Of a DNA stretch of 64,000 bases, positions 34,817 to 45,695 are shown in pieces. Under the pieces are notes generated by a model. That model saw nothing but the letters and a program-made list of their open reading frames with translations, did no database searches and had not been told where the DNA came from. Numbering within the stretch: the stretch's first letter is position 1; the number at the start of each line of letters is the position of its first letter. Made by a program: the position numbers and the translations under genes. The stretch covers positions 138,248,948 through 138,312,947 of the forward strand of contig NC_134082.1 in NCBI RefSeq assembly GCF_000715075.1, given 5' to 3'. This stretch comes from Nicotiana tabacum. Taxonomy: Eukaryota > Streptophyta > Magnoliopsida > Solanales > Solanaceae.

Positions 34817-35226
34817 CTAGGTTACATAGGTCTCACGAGTCATGCGTAGGTTTGGTAGAGTCTTGCGGATTGGTACGGAGACGTCTGTATTTATCGTAGA
34901 GAGGCTGCAGAACCTTTAGGAAAACTTCACATTCTTGAATTCTTATCGTGCGTCCTATGATTCAGCTTGAAATGTAACTCTTTGAATTCCTTCCATGCAT
35001 TCGTATGCGTGCATGATTGCTCAGTATCAGATGTGCCTTGATGGTTTTTGATTTCCCGATCGAGGGGCGAGGTGTGATCTCTGTAAGTTGATGTTGGTCC
35101 AGTCTGAAGGACTTGAGGCCGAATCTTTGCCTATGGCTTGAGCACCAAGGTGCTGATTGTGTGAGCAAGTGTTTTGAACTTATATGTTCGGTATTGTCCC
35201 TATTAGTGGAAGTGACGGTTGAGTAA
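34802..35226 (+). mobile_element. Element C internal region, left part
   Basis: This is sequence after the C primer site. It resumes at 54365 once the Ogre-type insertion and its CTATG target duplication are removed. I recognise no gag or pol words. Confidence 0.65.
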
Positions 35227-37720
35227 CTATGTGTAAGCACGTGATTTTTGCCCAATATGAGAATTACTCCCGAAAAATTCAAAAATAAAATGATTTTTTT
35301 TTGGTGTGCAATTTTGTGATATTTTGAATAATTATTTGTATTTGTCTGTGCATGTTTATTTGCTAAATTAATAAAACAAAAATACAAAAATATGTCGCAT
35401 TTGCATGTAGGATTTAATTCTATAATTGTTACTAATTAAATTTGTTTACAAAAAATTAAAAATTACAAAAATAGGCATCGTTTGCATTTTTAGCATTTAA
35501 TGTCCAAATATACAATTTTATGCTTAATTATTACTTAATTGTGCGTTAATTATTATTGGGAGTTAATTTGCGCTTTTATAACTTAATTTAGTTCTTAATA
35601 ATTGTTTAAGTATTTTTTATAATTTAGTTTTAGAGAAATAAAAGAAGAAAAGAGAGCGAAAATATAAAGAAAGTCGGAATTGGGCCTCTTCTTCGATTTC
35701 GAGCCACCGGCCCAAAACATGGCCCAATCTTTCCTACGACCCAGTCCATTTCGAACTGGGTCGACCCAGTCCATAATCCAAAAGACCCAAACCCCTTTGT
35801 CTTACATTTTACAACACAAAACAAAAGAAAAAAGAAGAAAAAACCCTAAAAAAGACTAAGAAGTCATTCGCCCCCCCTCCTATCTTCTTCTTCTTCCTCA
35901 AGTTTCTCCAAGGTCATCCATGGCTTCCCCCTCAAAGATCAACCATGGTTGCCCAACGTCACACTCACACGCACACACACACGTCACCCTCACGACCCCG
36001 GCTCAACCAAACGACCTCCAAACGCGACCGAACCAACAACCAATCCGTCGAGCTCCACCATGAAAGCTCACAGTTGAGATTTCCGCGACTACTTCTGTCT
36101 CCGAGCTGCTGCATCGCGCTCATCATCTTCAACACCAAGCTCCTTGCGACTGCCCGTCACAGCTTCTGCCATCGTCATCCATGGTGGTTGCTTTCATCTT
36201 CTCCGTTCTTCGTCAAAGCTCGAGCTTTGACCTCCATCCATGGCTGCCGTAGATGCGTCTTCTTCGCTAATCGAGCTGCTGCTGCCTTCTGCTTGTGACG
36301 GGCTGCCATTTTTCGTTTTTAAACGATGCCAAACGACCACCTTCTTTTGTCGTCCGTTCGTGGTCGTCTTCGGTGTCAAGTTATCTTGGTGCGAGATTCG
36401 TTTCCGGACAGATTGTTTCCATCCAAGTTCATCGTCATTCGCTCGATGCTTGGGTCATCAAAACAGTCCGTACGTATGTCGTTCGATCCGGTTAGTAGAT
36501 TTTGAGTTTTATGTTTGTCCGTATTTTGTTTTGATATTTTTCAAATCTAAAATCGGCGAATGTTTGTTTTGTTCATGTCTATGCTTAGATATTTGATTTT
36601 TGGTTTTGTTCATGTTCATGTTGTTTGTTAAATTAATTTTCAGATTTCAAAATAGAAGTTTAATTAGTTGTTTTCATATTCATTTCATGTTTGTATTATT
36701 GTTTAAGTAAATATTTGTTAGTTTGATGTTTGTTAGATTCAAATTGAAATTTAATTAACTATTTCTTCAATTTGTTTCATGTGTTTATGTATTGTTAGAA
36801 ATTGTTAATATTGTTAAGTTCAAGTTTAAGTTCATAATTGTTTCTTCGTCGATCTTGTTATTTGTCTAAAGAATTTAGTTGTAATAAGGGAAGTATGTTG
36901 GTTTTAATCATTTGAATCCATTGTTTTTACTTTTAGATTTAATTCATGTTCATATTATGTTTGTTTGTTCTTGAATCCGAAATTTGTATAGCTTGATTTC
37001 TTGTTTACCATTTGTGATTATTTCTTGAATTTATCTCATAAAGTTTAATATAGGAATTGTTGGTTGTAATGTTGTTAGAATTGATTTTAAGTTCAATATG
37101 ATTGAAGTTAGAAATCTAAATATACTTGTTTGTTGTAGTTGTTGAATCCGAAAATAGGATTGTTTGTTGCTAAAATATTGTTCAATCAAATTTTAGTTGT
37201 TCTTTGTTGTTCAATTTGTGTTCATGTGATTTGTTGTTGAAATATTGTTAAAATCGTGTTCATGTGATATTGTTGTTATGATGTTCATCCGTGTTCATAT
37301 TGTTGTTTGAACATTGTTAGAAATTGATCATATTGTCTATATTTTGGTTAAGTTTGATTAATTGATGTGTTATAGCTGATGGGTAGTTTGGTAAATTTGT
37401 AGTACGTTCAGGGGTAGTTTGGTAATTTCAGTAAGGTCGTGAGGGGTAGTTTAGGAATTGTACATTTTGAAATTGTTTATTTGAAGCATGGGGGACAAAA
37501 TGAAATGGGGTGGGTTGTGATATAGTTGTTTAATATAAAGGGGGGACAAGATTTAATTTAAAGGGGGAATCTTGCATTATTTTAAATGAAGCATGGGGGA
37601 CAAAATATAATGGGGTGGTGTGATATGTTTATTTAATGTAATGGGGATGAGTGGAAAGATAATGGGTTGGGTAGAGAAAAAGTATTAATTTAATTGATTA
37701 AAAGATTTATGGGATGGGAT

Positions 37721-37729
37721 TATATATAT
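37721..37729 (+). promoter_or_regulatory. Candidate TATA box of the Ogre-type 5' LTR
   Basis: TATATATAT is followed after about 25-30 bp by a purine-rich leader-like stretch (GAGAGAGATACG). The same arrangement is kept in the 3' LTR at 52258-52266. It is the best promoter candidate in the LTR; the start site is inferred only. Confidence 0.5.
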
Positions 37730-39561
37730 GAAGTCTTGAACACAAGACAAGAACAAAAATAGGGAGAGAGATACGAAAAAAATACACACACAGATAGAGA
37801 GAGAAAAACGGACAGAGAATAGAAGAGAGAAAAATTCCGAAAAATATTTAAGCTTTCAAAATAAAATAAAACTAAAAAAAAGTCTACTGCTTTCTTTCTT
37901 TGCTTGAAATTAGTATTAATGGTTGTTGTTTCATTTAAAGCTTAAAGCTTTTGTTTTTGGGATTACTACTCCACCGGTCTGTTACTGGGTTGTTACTGTT
38001 GCTGGGCAGTTGTTGCTATTGTACTGTTATTACTGCTGCTGATTCTCATCATCATTTTCTTTTGCTTCCAATATTAGGTATATATTTTAAATTCATGGCA
38101 TGAAAAGCTTCAACATGGCAAGTAAATGAAGTTTGGAATTATAAGGATGTCTTCTACTCATTTAAATTTTATTAGTTTAAGTTTCAGTTTTGTTTTAGTT
38201 GGTTAATATAGTATTATACTTGACATGATAAACTGTTAACTAATTAACCTTCTGGAGTAGTAAATTCCACGATAATCTTATATGTTTTGAGGACTAGTGA
38301 TGACATTTACTGTTTAAATTGTTGAGATAGGGAACATTGCAGAAAATTGGCCATTAATTAAATCTTGTGATATTGTTAGCTAAGTAAAGAATAGTACGGA
38401 AATACCCAGAAATTACATTACTAGATTATTTTGTCAAATATCCAATTTTGTTTAAAGCTAGATGATGTCGTCTTATTAAATCAATTGGTAGATTAGTTCT
38501 CTTTCTTAATAACAAATGGCATAGTTATTTTAGGAACACGATCAACTCATTTCTTTTAATGTATGAAATAATGTCGATGATTTTTTTTACAAAATATAGA
38601 GTTAGTGTTTGTAAATATTCGCATAGGCAGAGTTAGTGTTTATCTCAAACTCAATCTTCGTAATCAAAAATTAACTAAATAATTATAACCTCGGACTAAA
38701 AACAAGTGTTGTAAAAGAAAGATGAGATTTATAAATTGTAACATTTTAAGTCAAAAATGTGTAAATAGCGTTTGCTACAAATAGAATAATGAAAATTCTT
38801 CAAAAATATCACTTCCTTTCTTACATCCATTCTTTCCCAATTTTTATACGTAATTTGCACGTTGTTTATTTGGGTAGGCAAATATTGTATTCACTAAAAG
38901 GTAGTATTAATCACACGTTGTTTATTTTACTCCTCAAATTCGAATGGTTTGAGGAATATAATTCATACGCGAAAAAATATAAATTGCGATCGACGTCCAA
39001 TAAATTGTAAATTCTTTTTAAGGAATTTAGAGACTAGAAGAATATTTATTTCTCATGACTTTCACATAAAAATGTATGGATGTAATAAACAATTTGTGGA
39101 AAATTTATACTACCATCAAGAATATTTTTGTGATTAGGGATACGTTCGCGTAACCTAATTATATTTCTAAAAGCAATTCGGATTATGCGTTCGCGTGACA
39201 TCGATCGAATATTTAATAAAAGGGATTTCTCGGAGAATATCATTATTAATTTCATAAAAACCCGAGATGTGAGGTTCACTACTTAATTATACCAAAAGGG
39301 CGAATGTTTTTGATTTTATTTAAAGCATAATTTCGAAAATGATTATTTTAATAAAAATATTATCTATATTATTGTGTACACGTGCGCGTGACACAACTCC
39401 GCATGTTTTAAAAAATATAATTTATAACACGAATATACGTACGCGTGATTCGATTCAAAGAAGGGTCTTTAAATCTAAATAAAAGCGGTAACAATAAAAT
39501 CATGCAATAAAAATGTATTTAACAAATCAAAATAATCAAGCCGAATATAACAGTTGAGCGA

Positions 39562-39735
39562 CCGTGCTAGAACCACGGAACTCGGGAATGCCTAACACCT
39601 TCTCCCGGGTTAACAGAATTCCTTATCCGGATTTCTGGTGCGCGGACTGTTAAATAGACAGAGTCTTATTCTCCTCGATTCAGGGATTAAAACCGGTGAC
39701 TTGGGATGCCTTAAAATTCCCAAGTGGCGACTCTG
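39562..39735 (+). other. Structured U5 end with an 11-nt copy of the primer site
   Basis: Four consecutive stems are visible: CCGTG/CACGG (39562/39574), AACTCGGGA/TCCCGGGTT (39579/39603, one wobble), CAGAATTCC/GGATTTCTG (39614/39629, one mismatch) and CAGAGTC/GACTCTG (39659/39729), the last enclosing the perfect ACTTGGGA/TCCCAAGT (39699/39718). TGGCGACTCTG at 39725-39735 repeats the first 11 bases of the primer site at 39829. All are retained in the 3' LTR (about 54095-54270). Confidence 0.72.
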
Positions 39736-39828
39736 AAACAAACAAACAAATCCCGTTTCGATTATCCTTTAATTGGAGAAAACTCCCTTGCACCCTTGCG
39801 GGGGCGGAAAAAGGAGGTGCGACAGCTC

Positions 39829-39846
39829 TGGCGACTCTGCTGGGGA
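39829..39846 (+). other. Primer binding site, Ogre/Tat type
   Basis: TGGCGACTCTGCTGGGGA lies four bases after the LTR end. This is the class of primer site reported for Ogre/Tat elements (tRNA-Arg); I recognise it from the family and have not matched it to a tRNA. Confidence 0.85.
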
Positions 39847-40849
39847 GTTTGTTGGACTTCCAGAATCTCTGGTTCAGGGTTCAAGAATTCGAGCTTAAAA
39901 TAACTGTTATAGTTGGCTTTATTTATTATCTGATTTTTACATGATATATGCTTAATGTGCTAAATGATGCTTTTACAGCTTTAATATTATCTGAATTGTG
40001 TATATAAAACTGCTACGAAACCCTTCTTCTTTCTGAGTCTTCTAAATTTATGGTGTACACGTGCGCGTTGCCCACCTTTCTGTTAGAAGTCATACCAAAT
40101 AAGACGAAGTTGGGACAAGTAACTAGGCCGGGCAGACTTTCGTGCTCCCGGTACGTTGCCCCCATTTCGGCTCAAGCTGTCCACTTGGGTAAGCCAGGGC
40201 TAGAACAACATGCCTCAGGTTTTTCACTTAGAATAACTCAGCTACATGCCGGATCCCTAGTAGGAACGTTTGTTTGCATCACGTGCATTTGACTTTGGAG
40301 GCTCAACACAGGGGTTGGGTCTGTCTAGGACAGGTGTACCAAAAAATGAAAATGACCATCCTGATGCATCTTACTTGCTGCTATTTGCGCATTTATTTGA
40401 TTCGGACTTGTGTGTTGACTGACTTTTGAATATCAGGAATAATATTTTGAAATTGAAAAAAAAAAAGAAATAGCGGTTAGGGAATTGATTATTTATTTTT
40501 GAAAAAAAACCAATGCCTAAATATTGTCAAAACTCTGCCGAAATTTCGAGAAAATGAAAAAAAAATGTTTTATTAGTTTGTTTTACTAAAAAGCAAAGAA
40601 AAAAAAATCGTTGTTCTGTCTTATTTTTTAAAAAAATATATATATAAAAAATATATAAAAAGGAAAATAGTTTGTCTTCCCCTGAAAATGACAATGAAAA
40701 AGAGTCTTACTTTTAAAATAGTTTTATTTATTTGTTTCTGAAAAATTCAAAATGAAAATGAAAAGAGTCGTGCTTTGAAAGTGGTTTTGTTATTTGTTGC
40801 TGAAAAAGAAAAAAAAATCATGTTTTAAAATAGTTCGGTTAATTGGCCC

Positions 40850-40916
40850 GAACTACGCGGGTTTGATTCTCACCGGATGTGAGATACGTAGGCAACCCTC
40901 ATCGGGTCCAACCCCC
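40850..40916 (+). other. Four-helix pseudoknot RNA motif, copy a
   Basis: P1 is CTACG 40853-40857 with CGTAG 40887-40891. P2 hairpin is TCTCAC 40868-40873 with GTGAGA 40879-40884. P3, crossing P1, is GGGTT 40859-40863 with AACCC 40910-40914. P4 hairpin is ACCC 40895-40898 with GGGT 40904-40907. The order is P1a, P3a, P2, P1b, P4, P3b. Confidence 0.75.
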
Positions 40917-41699
40917 CATTTTTGCTAAAATAGCCAAAAACCAATAAATAAATAAATAAATAAAAAACGTGTCAAAATTTTAATCTTGTCATAAATAAGT
41001 CGGGTGGTGTCCAACCTCCCCTTTTGCTAAAATATAGCCAAAAATAATATGTCAATTTTTAATTTTGTCATAAAGAAGTCGGGTGACGCTGTTTTATCAA
41101 GACATAGCCGAATGTTCCCGAAAGGGACGCCGGAAGGCTGACTTTGCATAAATAACCACCTTTGGGTCATTTTTTAAGATTTGGTCCAATCGACCCACAC
41201 AGCCTTAAAAATCTTCGTCCCCGAGGCGCTGAAGGGCCGTGTTTGCAACACCCGATTTTTATTGTAATTTGAAAAAAAAAAGAGTTAGTGGTCAGGTGAA
41301 TACCGTTTGGATTTTTGGTCAAAATAAGTCGAGCCAGCTTCGACCGCGTCTTAAACGGTTCTTGCCGAAATAGCCTTAGAGTATCTTTCAGTTGTCGAAA
41401 GGTTATTTTCGTAAAAGAACAGACAAGTTTGTAAAGTGTCAAAATAATCCTCCCCGACCTCAAAATTCATGTGAGATTTGGAAGGGGCCACATTTGCAAA
41501 AATAGCCGTTTGGTTGCATTTGTCAAACGGGGAAAGGAAGCTGGCCTTTTTTGTTTTGAGAGTATAAATCTTTTGATTAAAATATGTGGGTTGTTTGATT
41601 TTCAAGTTTGTAGGTAATCTTCAAACCATTGAAACCCAGTTTGTTTTAATATGAAAATTGAAAAAAAAATGATTAGTATTGTTCATCTTTTATTGGTCC

Positions 41700-41766
41700 G
41701 AACTACGCAAGGTCTGATTCATGCGGGGTCATGATACGTAGGCAATCTCCATAAGATTCGACCACC
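41700..41766 (+). other. Four-helix pseudoknot RNA motif, copy b
   Basis: P1 is CTACG 41703-41707 with CGTAG 41737-41741. P2 is TCATG 41719-41723 with CATGA 41730-41734. P3 is GGTC 41711-41714 with GACC 41760-41763. P4 is AATCT 41744-41748 with AGATT 41754-41758. It stands about 280 bp before gag, in the same place as copy e of the second element. Confidence 0.75.
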
Positions 41767-41992
41767 ACAATAAAATATATATAATAAAATAAAATAAAAT
41801 AAAATATAAGTGAATAAAATTTTCAAGAAAACTGGGACGACACAAGCAGTCGAGCAAATGCATAATAGAAAGGGGATATTTGTCTAGGAGCATTGCATCT
41901 CAACGTGTAATTATATATGTGTTAAATTCTCAAAACTAACAAGTTTGTTCATTTCCAGAATTCAAGCAGTTAGTTTCTCTAAAGAGTATACT

Positions 41993-43980
41993 GGCATATT
42001 ATCATTATCACACGAGATCAAAAGGACGAATACCCGAAAGTATGTCTATCCCAGATGTTGACACAGGTATTGAGCTAGAGGAGATGGATGTCGGGAAAAT
42101 GAAAGAAGAGATGTTTAAACTCAAACAGCAAATGGCTGAAATGTACCAGGCTTGGTCTACAGGGCAGTTACCCCTATCTTACCCAACTAACCCTGCTCCA
42201 TCAATGACCCAAACTCAGGATAATATTACCACTAAATTATCCCCAAATTTCCCCATTTACCAACACTACCGAGGAACCACCTCTCAAACACCGCAGTCTC
42301 CACCTCCAAAACCAGTTTCATACTTTCCTCCACCTGTGACTCCTGTTTTCGTAGCACCTCCCCCGGCTACATTCCACAAATCTCCTAGTGAGCCTACATT
42401 CCAGGCCCAGGACAACCAATATTACCCCCTGAGCCCACCCTCAAAGCCTCCGAAATCCATTCAACTACTCCTCGTTTTGATATCCCAACCGAAATTGACA
42501 AGCCAGCCAAAAATGCTGAACAAGAAGAAATGTTCAGGAAGGTCAAAAGTCTAGAACAATCATTCCGAGACATGCGGGGATTAGGTGGGCAAGTCAGTGT
42601 AGGTTACAAGGATTTGTGCTTGTTCCCAAATGTACAATTACCAGTTGGTTTCAAGATGCCTAAATTTGACCTATACAATGGGCACGGCGACCCAGTAACC
42701 CACTTAAGGGGTTTCTGCAGCAAGATGCGAGGAGCTGGGGGAAAGGACGAATTATTGATGGCTTACTTCAGTCAAAGTTTAAGCGGATCAGCTTTGGAGT
42801 GGTATACACGCCAGGACCATGGGAGATGGTACACCTGGGATGACCTAGCACAGGCATTCGCACACCATTTCCAATACAATCTGGAAATCATCCCAGATCG
42901 ACTATCTTTGACAAAATTTGAGAAGAAACACAATGAAAGTTTCAGAGAGTATGGCTTCCGGTGGAGAGAACAGGCAGCAAGAGTGGATCCTCCTATGAAG
43001 AAGAGTGAAATGGTAGACTACTTCCTCCAAGCCTTGGAACCAACTTACTATGTCCATTTGGTTTCAGCGGTAGGGAAATCATTCAACGAGGTAGTGAAGA
43101 TGGGAGGTATGGTGGAAGAAGGCCTCAAAACAAATAAAATTATGAGTTATTCAGCAATTAAGGCAGCTACTCAAGCTATTCAAGGCGGGGTAGGAGAAAT
43201 CGGAAGAAAGAAGAGAGAGGAAGCAGCGGTAGTTGATTCAGGAATTTGGTCGGGACCCAGAGGTTCACCGCCTTACTATAATCAACAACGACCTCGCCAA
43301 TCAACTTACCACCACAATTCATCCCAACACTACTATCACCCTTCAGAGCCCCATTCTTCCATTAACCAAGCCCAAACATATACTCAGCCTCCGGTTCGCT
43401 CGCAATGGCGCGCACCGGCTCCCCAGAACACACATACACCACTGCAAAACACCTATTCACCACCAAGAGCCTACAAGAACCCTCCAGGGGCAGGTTTCCG
43501 GGGAAATCAGGCTTTCAGAAATGAAAAAATACAAAGAACATTCACTGAGTTGGGGAAACCTATACTGCCGTGTTCCACAAATTAAGGCAGTTAGGCTTGT
43601 TGAGTCCTGTTGAGCCCAGATTGCCAAATCCCTTTCCCAAAAATATGGACCACTCGGAAAGCTGTGAGTATTGTTCGGGGGCCCTCGGACATGATACCGA
43701 GAAATGTTGGAAGTTGAAACATGCAGTACAAAATCTTATTGACACCAACAAGATTGAGGTTCAGACACCAGAGGCACCCAACATCAATCAGAACCCGTTG
43801 CCGGCACACCTTGAAACCCACATGATTGAGCTAATTCACGAAGGAGGGAAGCTAAAGAAACCCTCACAAACAGTGATGATGATCCGTGTCGGTTCAAAAT
43901 AAATGTTAACCAGTGGGAAAACGGTGGTATAGTTGGAAAAGGTGGATAACAAGCCAGTTATGGTGTTGGGAAAAGGGTCC
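41993..43980 (+). pseudogene. gag: Ogre-type gag remnant, with protease deleted
   Basis: The original start appears changed from ATG to CTG (about 41993; the codons after it match those after the ATG at 60106), so the first ATG is 42042. There is a coiled-coil-like start (EEMFKLKQQMAEMY), a Pro-rich linker and a frameshift near 42440. The capsid core is in 42530-43585, with KFDLYNGHGDPVTHLRGF, ALEWYTRQ and FQYNLEIIPDRL. A second frameshift occurs near 43550. A zinc-knuckle-like CEYCSGALGHDTEKC (CX2CX5HX4C) lies at 43660-43705. Near 43890-43980 the sequence jumps to the end of the protease region, deleting about 1.2 kb. Confidence 0.88.
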
Positions 43981-44066
43981 AATGAGGCAGATGTACAGTT
44001 TATGGGGTTGAAAGCAAAAATCAACAATTGAATGGCTACTCCTCTTCCTATACGAAGGGAGTCGTG

Positions 44067-44245
44067 GTAGTGGGCTCTGATTTTCTTTTTTGTTGACTGG
44101 ATTATTCCAGGGTTGTAATCCAGATCTTTCTTGTGCTCGCCAAAGTGTGAAACCTTGCTATCCCGTATTTTAATAAAGTGAAAGTTTTTTTTCCTCATTC
44201 CTTATTTTGTTTTAATTTTTCTTCTTATTTTTCTCTTCTAAACAG
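44067..44245 (+). other. Conserved intron between protease and RT (Ogre hallmark)
   Basis: Donor G|GTAGTG at 44067, then a T-rich tract and acceptor AACAG|TTCTC at 44245. It aligns with the intron at 63242-63443. Ogre elements are known for an intron at this position that must be removed to express RT-RH-integrase. An AATAAA word lies inside (about 44172). Confidence 0.75.
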
Positions 44246-44880
44246 TTCTCTTTCTACTGGTTCTAATGACATGGAATGCACGACGGATCTTCAACCTAGT
44301 CTAAAAAAAGAAATCAATCAATCTGATTTCGAACTTATAGTACAAGATTGTGATGATAAGTCGGAATACGATAAGGATGAAGCCTTCAGAAAAATTAACA
44401 GAGAGTTGAGCCAATTTGAAAAAAAGAAAGAGCCCAACTCAAATGACACGGAAGCCGTCAATCTAGGGGATGCGGATGGCATCAGGGAAGCTAAGATAAG
44501 CATCCACATGGAACCAAACATCAGGGAAGAACTAATCAAAGCACTTACTGAATTCAAAACATTTTGCATGGTCATACGACGACATGCCAGGCTTAAGCAC
44601 CAATATAGTGGTTCAAAAATTGCCCATTGACCCGGCATTACCCCCCGTCCAGCAAAATTCAGGAAGATCAAAACCAACGTGAGTGGGAAGATTAAGGAAG
44701 AAGTGACCAAACAGCTGAATACTAAGGTTATTCGGGCCGCTTGATATCCTGATTGGTGGGCTAATGTGGTTCCAAAAAAAAAAAACGGAAAATCCGAGGT
44801 ATGTGTTGATCATCGCAATCAAAACAGAGCAAGCCCGATGACGCTTTATGATCCACAGATATCGAAGGGAAATGCGTCGA
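44246..44880 (+). pseudogene. Reverse transcriptase N-terminal remnant
   Basis: After the intron an acidic linker (NDMECTTDLQPSLKK...) leads to REELIKALTEFKTF, the block before RT, and then, with frameshifts and a stop at 44628, to NVVPKKKNGKSEVCVDHRN (44760-44825). The second element has PVPKKDGK at the matching site. Sequence similarity stops near 44870, so the catalytic palm, RNase H and integrase are absent. Confidence 0.85.
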
Positions 44881-45139
44881 CATGGCTATCAATTCTGACG
44901 CAGTTAAGAGATATTATGATTTCTGGTAATTGTAATTGTTGTTTGTTTGTACTTAGCATTTATCAGAGAATGAAATGACGGAGGCAATTCTTTCTTCTAT
45001 CCAAACACTTTGACCTTTGCTTCCCCTTTTGAGTCTTATTTACTCTTTCATACCCCTCTTTTGGAATCAGTAATGAAAACGAAAAAAGTAATGATAATAA
45101 GAACAAAAGATAAGTCAAGAAAAAAAACAAAGGAATGGG

Positions 45140-45199
45140 AACTACGTTTGACCTGATTCCTCAAAGAAGGATACGTAGGCGCCTCACGGCTCGGTCATA
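45140..45199 (+). other. Four-helix pseudoknot RNA motif, copy c
   Basis: P1 is CTACGT 45142-45147 with ACGTAG 45173-45178. P2 is TCCT 45158-45161 with AGGA 45168-45171. P3 is TGACC 45149-45153 with GGTCA 45193-45197. P4 is GCC 45181-45183 with GGC 45188-45190. It is the shortest copy and lies in the 3' region. Confidence 0.7.
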
Positions 45200-45598
45200 G
45201 TGTAACATAGTGTGCATAAGGTAACATATTGTGACAAAATAAAAATCCCCAAGCAAGAAAAACTGGGGCAGAAGTTGGAACTTGTAATTTTGGAAAGAAA
45301 GTTTGATTCCAAGAGTTGTACTATTTTACCCCTAAAAATTATTTTTGAACTTTTGATATCTCCTTCTCCTTTCAGCCATACACAAAAATCCCTATTGATA
45401 TCCAAAAAAGACCTCCCGATCAGTATCTGAGAAGTGCTAAGTCAATGCAAATGGAAGTCGGGAATAACACTCTGATCCCCAGCAAAGAAGAAGATCATAA
45501 GCTGGAACTAAATTGATAGCCGAAAGAATCCCCAACAGAGATAGTCATATCGGCAACACTCCAATTCCCAGCTGAAAAATAAAATAAAATGAGAGAGT

Positions 45599-45695
45599 CT
45601 TATCGGTGAAAACCTTCACAGGCACCATAAGGCGACGGGAGTTGAGAGAAATGAGAGAGTCTTATTAGTTAAAACCCCTCGAAGGGCACTATGAG
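45599..45695 (+). other. Two adjacent covarying hairpins with shared flanks
   Basis: Hairpin 1 (45599-45631) has CTTAT/ATAAG, GGTG/CACC and CCT/AGG. Hairpin 2 (45661-45695) has CTTAT/ATGAG (one wobble), AGT/ACT and CCC/GGG. Both are preceded by GAGAGAGT and followed by GCGAC. Stem bases differ between the two but pairing is kept. Confidence 0.6.

Larger units (their letters stand above)
35232..39824 (+). repeat. Ogre-type 5' LTR (4593 bp)
   Basis: It is collinear with 49798-54359. It contains a gene-like GC-rich stretch preceded by AAACCCTAAAAAAG (35850-36490), a long T-rich stretch, a TATATATAT promoter candidate (37721-37729) and a very structured 3' end (39562-39735). Frames of 117 and 118 codons (35945-36298, 36240-36596) are kept in both LTRs but match no family I know. 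Compared with the 3' LTR it has 28 bp more near 35732 and differs in short purine repeats near 37755-37850. Confidence 0.92.
39847..41992 (+). other. Ogre-type 5' leader, non-coding
   Basis: This is 2.1 kb between primer site and gag with no recognisable protein. The ORF1 found at 57907-59632 in the second element has no counterpart here. It contains two copies of the four-helix RNA motif (40850-40916, 41700-41766) and a pair of GAAA/GGAA-loop hairpins (41114-41138). The frames at 40050-40292 and 41167-41605 show no family. Confidence 0.7.

Noticed and set aside
35945..36596. Two frames of 117-118 codons in the Ogre-type LTR as protein genes
   Set aside because: Retention in both LTRs is explained by recent transposition. 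No domain was recognised and they lie upstream of the likely promoter. Kept only as a finding about gene-like composition.
42042..44630. Host gene encoding a Pro-rich protein
   Set aside because: Capsid and zinc-knuckle words and collinearity with 60106-61894 show it to be retrotransposon gag.
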